Shown piece by piece: positions 7,643 to 10,444 of a stretch of 10,444 bases of DNA (its first letter is position 1; every line of letters starts with the position of its first letter). The notes beneath the pieces are model-generated. The model worked only from the letters and a program-made list of their open reading frames with translations. It was not told the origin of the DNA and searched no databases. The position numbers and the translations under genes are program-made. Source of the DNA: an uncultured Muribaculum sp. (GTDB lineage: Bacteria; Bacteroidota; Bacteroidia; Bacteroidales; Muribaculaceae); NCBI GenBank assembly GCA_947573015.1, contig CANPDS010000058.1, positions 1 to 10,444 of the forward strand. Direction: 5' to 3'.

Positions 7643-7827
7643 TAAGTAAGTCTTGAAAATTATTTTATACTATCCGGATGCATAATTTCAGATGATTTTT
7701 GCTTGAAGATGAAGGAGTGTAGTAATCTACACGACTGAAGATGAGAGCAAAAAGCATCGAAAGAATGCCGCGGAGAGTATAAAGATATAAAATTAAATAA
7801 TTCGCAATAATTTTCATGACTTACTTA
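7643..7827. repeat. 185-bp nested palindromic element with 22-bp terminal inverted repeats (MITE-like or structured RNA)
   Basis: The ends are inverted copies: 7643-7664 (TAAGTAAGTC-t-tGAAAATTATT) matches the complement of 7806-7827 at 21 of 22 positions. Further paired arms lie inside: 7664-7676 with 7771-7783 (TTTATACTaTCCG, 12 of 13), GCAT 7680-7683 with ATGC 7765-7768, and GATGaTTTTTGCT 7691-7703 with 7746-7758 (12 of 13). The tip is a perfect hairpin, GTGTAG-TAAT-CTACAC (7717-7732). About 22 nt (7784-7805) are unpaired on one side. The tip hairpin is flanked by direct copies of TGAAGATGA. No open reading frame or target-site duplication is evident. It follows the esterase terminator and lies in the 3' region of rubrerythrin, so it could be a non-autonomous mobile element, a structured RNA or an elaborate 3' UTR. 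Confidence 0.7.
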
Positions 7828-7848
7828 CCGATACTATCCCTGGGTAGA

Positions 7849-8430
7849 TTACATATCCATCGGCATGTAATGCTGATAAGGATGGTCACATGCGGGACAT
7901 GTCTTTGGCGGTTCGGTGCCGACAAACTCGTATCCGCATACCAGGCACTTCCAGGTGATGGCTTTGTCGCGTTTCCATAGTGTGCCGGCTTTAATGCGGT
8001 CGAGATAGCGCTGGAAGCGGTCTTTATGCTTCTCTTCAACTGATGCGATAGCCTTGAAATGTTCGGCTATTTCAGGAAAACCTTCCTCTTCAGCTACTTT
8101 GGCGGCGGCCAGATAGGATTTTACGGCTTCATCGAGCTCTTCGTGTATGGCGATCTCAAGATTGGAGGCTGTGTCCTGTGATGCAATGGCGTCAACAGTG
8201 ATTGTGCCATCGACAGTACCACCCTGTAGCATCTTCAGAAATACTTTGCCGTGATGCAGTTCATTGTCGGCTGTCTCTTCAAAAATTTTCTGCACAGGGA
8301 AGTAGCTCTCTTTCTGTGCCTGCTGTGCATAATATGTATAGCGGGTATATGCCGTAGATTCACTCATATAGGCCTCGACGATATTTTTCTCGGTGCGGGT
8401 ACCTTTCAAATTTTTAGGAGTTGTTGTCAT
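7849..8430 (-). CDS. rbr: Rubrerythrin
   Basis: The 193-residue protein is the usual size for classical rubrerythrin. Residues about 10-145 form the ferritin-like four-helix diiron domain, with Glu24 (SES), the ExxH motif Glu57-His60 (ELHH), Glu98 and Glu101 (EELDE), and a second ExxH, Glu132-His135 (EEKH). Residues about 158-193 form a rubredoxin domain with cysteines Cys162, Cys165, Cys178 and Cys181 (KCLVCGYEF, TCPACDHP) that bind one iron. Rubrerythrins reduce hydrogen peroxide in the cytosol of anaerobes, taking electrons through the rubredoxin iron. The gene stands alone on the minus strand, downstream of ssrA but separated from it by the ssrA terminator. The start MTTTPKNLKGTRTEKNIVEAY gives the family-typical KGTRTEKN near the N-terminus. 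Confidence 0.97.
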   Translation of the reverse strand: MTTTPKNLKGTRTEKNIVEAYMSESTAYTRYTYYAQQAQKESYFPVQKIFEETADNELHHGKVFLKMLQGGTVDGTITVDAIASQDTASNLEIAIHEELDEAVKSYLAAAKVAEEEGFPEIAEHFKAIASVEEKHKDRFQRYLDRIKAGTLWKRDKAITWKCLVCGYEFVGTEPPKTCPACDHPYQHYMPMDM

Positions 8431-8479
8431 AGTTGAATATGGTTATAGTTAGATACATTTTCCTATTACAACATCTTAG

Positions 8480-8513
8480 CACATATAAATGTTTCATTAC
8501 AGATAAAAGCAAA
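8480..8513 (-). promoter_or_regulatory. Possible rubrerythrin promoter
   Basis: The minus strand carries TTTG (8510-8513) and, 22 bp further on, TATATGTG (8480-8487), one mismatch from TAnnTTTG. The start of transcription would be near 8473, about 43 nt before the ATG. The spacer is slightly long, so this is tentative. Confidence 0.35.
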
Positions 8514-8514
8514 G

Positions 8515-8554
8515 AGGTCCTAATCTTACATTGCGAAATATAAGATTAGCTCCT
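8515..8554. repeat. Inverted repeat between ssrA terminator and rubrerythrin promoter
   Basis: CTAATCTTA (8520-8528) pairs perfectly with TAAGATTAG (8541-8549) around a 12-nt loop. AGG (8515-8517) can pair with CCT (8552-8554) across a 2x2 internal loop. On the minus strand it is followed by CCTCTTTGCTTTT, so it may be a second, weaker terminator behind ssrA, or an operator overlapping the upstream edge of the candidate rubrerythrin promoter. Confidence 0.5.
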
Positions 8555-8593
8555 AAAATAAATAAACCTCAGAACTGCTTGACAGTCTGAGGT
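8555..8593 (-). terminator. Intrinsic terminator of ssrA
   Basis: On the minus strand CCTCAG-ACTG pairs with CAGT-(T)-CTGAGG around a 5-nt loop, with one bulged base (8567-8592 on the plus strand, extendable to 8566/8593). The hairpin runs into TTTATTTATTTT. It lies about 70 nt past the mature tmRNA 3' end and is the natural end of that transcript. Confidence 0.8.
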
Positions 8594-8664
8594 CTATTTT
8601 GCTATTCGGCTCAATGAGCTAAAGGTTTGTCTGATACTTTCCGATTTTGTTCGGGTATCGCAAG

Positions 8665-9015
8665 TGGAGCTGGAGGGGATTGAACCCTCGTCCAAACGTG
8701 GAACTAATGTGCTTTCTACATGCTTATTCACGACTTGGTTGTAGAGCTGTGACAGGATCGCGACCACCAATCGCAGCCTTAGCCTTTAAAATTTCAGTGT
8801 TGGCCCAAGGCTGGCCACCACCTATTTCCGATTTAACTGCACCACCTTGTCGATCCGTCTCGGAAAAAGGACAATCTACTGTACTTCGATTAAGCAGCGA
8901 GAGCGTAGTTGTTTTCGCCATTTAAATTTTTGATGTCTCTGATTAAAGAGCGTGGGCATCATCGCTCTGCATGCTTACACACCACCTCTACACGCTGTCA
9001 AAGCCAGTCAGCCCC
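8665..9015 (-). ncRNA. ssrA: tmRNA (SsrA)
   Basis: The minus strand starts GGGGCTGACTGGCTTTGACA at 9015 and ends with the T-arm GGTTCAATCCCCTCCAGCTCC plus discriminator A at 8665. The ends pair as a tRNA-like acceptor stem (GGGGCUG with CAGCUCC, one G-U). The tag frame GGC GAA AAC AAC TAC GCT CTC GCT GCT TAA (8890-8919) encodes GENNYALAA, ending in the ALAA degron. tmRNA, with SmpB, releases ribosomes stalled on broken messages and marks the product for proteolysis. The bases after the discriminator read CTT rather than CCA, so CCA would be added after transcription. The mature length of about 351 nt before CCA is normal. The 5' end is presumably made by RNase P from a precursor starting about 20 nt upstream. 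Confidence 0.97.
8890..8919 (-). other. tmRNA tag reading frame (GENNYALAA, stop)
   Basis: Ten codons inside ssrA, resuming at GGC and ending at TAA. The tag ends in ALAA, the usual recognition end for ClpXP-type proteases. The preceding bases on the minus strand (AAATTTAAAT) are A/T-rich, as is common before the resume codon. Confidence 0.93.
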
Positions 9016-9044
9016 ATAGATTGTAGATTGGTTGAAAGTAACTG

Positions 9045-9076
9045 CGAATTTACGAATTGATTAATATATAAGCAAA
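9045..9076 (-). promoter_or_regulatory. Probable ssrA promoter
   Basis: On the minus strand TTTG (9073-9076, within TTTTGC) lies 20 bp before TAAATTCG (9045-9052), one mismatch from TAnnTTTG. Transcription would start near 9038, giving a 5' leader of about 20 nt to be removed from pre-tmRNA. Confidence 0.5.
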
Positions 9077-9112
9077 ATGATATGCCGGATTGATAAATAT
9101 TATTAATGATAA

Positions 9113-9694
9113 TTAACGCGGATTCACACTGTTGTTAAGTGAAATTTCAGTATCATCCATGTCATCTATAGCTATATTTGGATTACGGCTGATTAGGCAT
9201 TCGATTAACTTATCCTGATCGGATGGATTAAAAAATATCGGACAGAATCTTTTATGCCATTTGCGGTTGAACCATATTGCTATACCTTGCTCTGGAATTA
9301 ACGAATCTCCATTGCGCGATAATGACAGAGGGTATTCTGCATGGCATTTCCTTCGCTCTTGTGCAGAGCATATTTGTCTGATCTTTTCGATCTTATCGAT
9401 AGGATATACTACTTGTTTGCGTCCGGGTACTTTGTAGATGAGAAGATTGTTTTCCGTAATGGTAATATTAGTGCGTTGAAATATTCTTTTTGTCCAAATA
9501 TGTGCTATAATATATAATATGGTAATGTATAGGGTAGCGCCTAATGCTATGGGCTGGAAAGATCGCATAATTATCCATACTGCTACAGGTATTCCGATGC
9601 CTAAACTTAATGTGGCAATCATAAGCTCTCGATAATATGCTCTTTCATTGAAATGGCAGGAGAATATTTTTGTCGTGTGGTTTTGGCTGTTCAT
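9113..9694 (-). CDS. Hypothetical two-transmembrane membrane protein with cytosolic PH-like domain
   Basis: I do not recognise this 193-residue protein at family level. Two hydrophobic segments lie close together at about residues 25-43 (MIATLSLGIGIPVAVWIIM) and 48-67 (PIALGATLYITILYIIAHIW), forming a helical hairpin with both ends probably in the cytosol. Residues about 74-170 are a soluble region beginning ITITENNLLIYKVPGRKQVVYPIDKIEKI. This resembles the start of bacterial PH-like domains that follow two membrane helices (YdbS/bPH2 type). The C-terminal 20 residues are acidic and probably disordered. Codon use is more A/T-rich than in the enzyme genes. The gene is single, with its start region facing the small exported-protein pair. 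A perfect -7 box, TATATTTG on the minus strand (9720-9727), lies 25 bp upstream. The gene is probably real because of its length, promoter and coherent topology; function unknown. Confidence 0.75.
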   Translation of the reverse strand: MNSQNHTTKIFSCHFNERAYYRELMIATLSLGIGIPVAVWIIMRSFQPIALGATLYITILYIIAHIWTKRIFQRTNITITENNLLIYKVPGRKQVVYPIDKIEKIRQICSAQERRKCHAEYPLSLSRNGDSLIPEQGIAIWFNRKWHKRFCPIFFNPSDQDKLIECLISRNPNIAIDDMDDTEISLNNSVNPR

Positions 9695-9719
9695 ATAGAT
9701 AATAGTTTTAATTCCATTG

Positions 9720-9727
9720 CAAATATA
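9720..9727 (-). promoter_or_regulatory. -7 box of the two-TM protein gene
   Basis: The minus strand reads TATATTTG, a full match to TAnnTTTG, 25 bp upstream of the ATG at 9694. No strong -33 box is visible; CTTTC at 9746-9750 is the nearest candidate. Confidence 0.5.
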
Positions 9728-9734
9728 CTATGAT

Positions 9735-9766
9735 TTTGTGTTAATGAAAGTTTTTGCATATATTTG
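9735..9766 (+). promoter_or_regulatory. Promoter of the small exported-protein operon
   Basis: TTTG (9735-9738) and TATATTTG (9759-9766) are spaced by 20 bp, a near-ideal Bacteroidales -33/-7 pair. Transcription would start near 9773, about 24 nt before the ATG at 9797. It overlaps head to head with the minus-strand promoter of the neighbouring membrane-protein gene. Confidence 0.7.
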
Positions 9767-9796
9767 CGACAACTAAATCACATATGACGCAAATTT

Positions 9797-10261
9797 ATGA
9801 AGAAAGTTTTACTTTTATGCGCGATGGTCGCTACGCTGGCTGTCGGCAAGGCTGAATCCTGCTGGATGATGGTCACTGACGGTGGTGTCAGGGTGCCTAT
9901 GGAGCAGGTCGGTATGCTTGTAGCGGCAGATGATGCCACTACTTTTTCTATTGTCAAGACCGATGGAGCTGGAGATGCTGTGAGCGGAGTTACATCAGTT
10001 AGTTTTATCTACGATGCCGGTTCATCCTCGATTGAAGATGCGGTGCAGTCGGAAACTTCGATAACTCTTGATGCTGTTTCCTCTTCGATTCTTGTGATGG
10101 GTTGTGCTGGACGTGATTTCGGCGTCTATGATATGTCTGGTGCCGTAAGGCTTGGCGGAAATATCGGCAGTACTTCCGAGCGTATTGATGTATCTGAGCT
10201 TGCCGCTGGTGTCTACGTTCTTCGTGTTGGCGGCAGTTCTATCAAATTTATAAAGAAATAA
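9797..10261 (+). CDS. Small exported protein with T9SS-type C-terminal sorting tail
   Basis: The 154-residue protein starts MKKVLLLCAMVATLAVGKAE, a Sec signal peptide probably cut near residue 19. Residues about 22-75 form a short beta-rich segment (CWMMVTDGGVRVPMEQVGML, then TDGAGDAVSGVTSVSF) with no recognised fold. Residues about 77-154 resemble the Por-secretion (type IX) C-terminal domain: FGVYDMSGAVRLGG, then IDVSELAAGVYVLRVG, ending KFIKK. Such tails direct folded proteins through the T9SS and to the cell surface. Similar tails occur in many gut Bacteroidales proteins whose secretion route is unproven, so surface location is inference. The tail makes up more than half of the mature protein. 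It is followed after 6 bp by another exported-protein gene and has its own good promoter, so the two form an operon. Function unknown. Confidence 0.88.
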   Translation: MKKVLLLCAMVATLAVGKAESCWMMVTDGGVRVPMEQVGMLVAADDATTFSIVKTDGAGDAVSGVTSVSFIYDAGSSSIEDAVQSETSITLDAVSSSILVMGCAGRDFGVYDMSGAVRLGGNIGSTSERIDVSELAAGVYVLRVGGSSIKFIKK

Positions 10262-10267
10262 ACAGCC

Positions 10268-10444
10268 ATGAAGAAATATATACTTGCATCGTTGGCCATG
10301 TTGGCCTCATTCGCCATTGCCGATGCCCAGTTTGTGGTTACTCCTAAAGCCGGAGAACCTGTCAGTGTAGAGGGCAATGTGCAGTTTTCTCAGGATGGAT
10401 CTGGCTCTTGGTCTGTGGGGCAGAGTTATGACGCTAACCTCGAT
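10268..10444 (+). CDS. Exported protein of unknown function, 3' end missing
   Basis: The ATG at 10268 lies 6 bp after the stop of the preceding small exported-protein gene and opens a frame that stays open for 59 codons to the window end. It begins MKKYILASLAMLASFAIADA, a clear Sec signal peptide with a likely cut at ADA/QF (after residue 20). The mature start FVVTPKAGEPVSVEGNVQFS, then a Gly/Ser-rich stretch, suggests a beta-rich or repetitive surface protein, but too little is visible to assign a family. Very tight spacing and the shared signal-peptide style suggest co-transcription and perhaps joint function with the upstream protein. Confidence 0.82.
   Translation, partial: MKKYILASLAMLASFAIADAQFVVTPKAGEPVSVEGNVQFSQDGSGSWSVGQSYDANLD

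Noticed and set aside
7643..7827. Phase-variable invertible promoter (inverton) flanked by the 22-bp inverted repeats
   Set aside because: The interior is itself nearly palindromic, contains no good TAnnTTTG box on either strand and has no adjacent recombinase, so inversion would change little.
7643..7827. Integron attC site
   Set aside because: No GTTRRRY/RYYYAAC core sites at the ends and no integrase or cassette genes nearby.
8647..8925. Open frames on both strands across 8647-8925
   Set aside because: They lie inside ssrA; the sequence is explained by tmRNA structure. Only the 10-codon tag frame is real.

Overview
The window looks like a chromosomal piece of a gut-type Bacteroidales bacterium, possibly Muribaculaceae or a relative. 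Four things point there: TAnnTTTG-type -7 promoter boxes with TTTG/TTGC -33 boxes, the near absence of Shine-Dalgarno sequences, a tmRNA encoding the tag GENNYALAA, and a small secreted protein ending in a type IX secretion-like C-terminal tail. The family-level placement is inference only.

Left part (1-2767): on the minus strand, guaB (IMP dehydrogenase) reads towards a parvulin-type periplasmic peptidyl-prolyl isomerase whose 3' end lies outside the window. Two strong hairpins sit between them. guaB has a recognisable promoter at 2476-2508, just downstream of an intrinsic terminator (2588-2625) that ends the next upstream minus-strand gene.

Middle part (2768-7640): a divergent pair of exported pectin-degrading enzymes. 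The minus-strand gene is a GH28-GH105 fusion. The plus-strand gene is an N-terminal DUF4861-like domain fused to an SGNH (CE12-like) rhamnogalacturonan acetylesterase. Their start regions share a short 177-bp intergenic segment with two back-to-back -7-like boxes. Together they would deacetylate and trim rhamnogalacturonan/galacturonan oligosaccharides. No SusC/SusD or regulator gene lies in the window. A strong bidirectional-looking terminator ends the esterase gene.

Right part (7641-10444): a 185-bp nested, imperfectly palindromic element (7643-7827) with 22-bp terminal inverted repeats lies between the esterase terminator and a minus-strand rubrerythrin gene. It is the most unusual structure here. 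Beyond rubrerythrin comes ssrA (tmRNA, minus strand, 8665-9015) with its own terminator and probable promoter, then a minus-strand two-transmembrane protein of unknown function. Divergent from that is a plus-strand pair of small exported proteins: the first is mostly a T9SS-like sorting tail, the second is cut by the window end.

No convincing defence system, CRISPR array, prophage or complete insertion sequence was seen. Apart from the palindromic element, the region reads as ordinary chromosome with a small polysaccharide-utilisation component.
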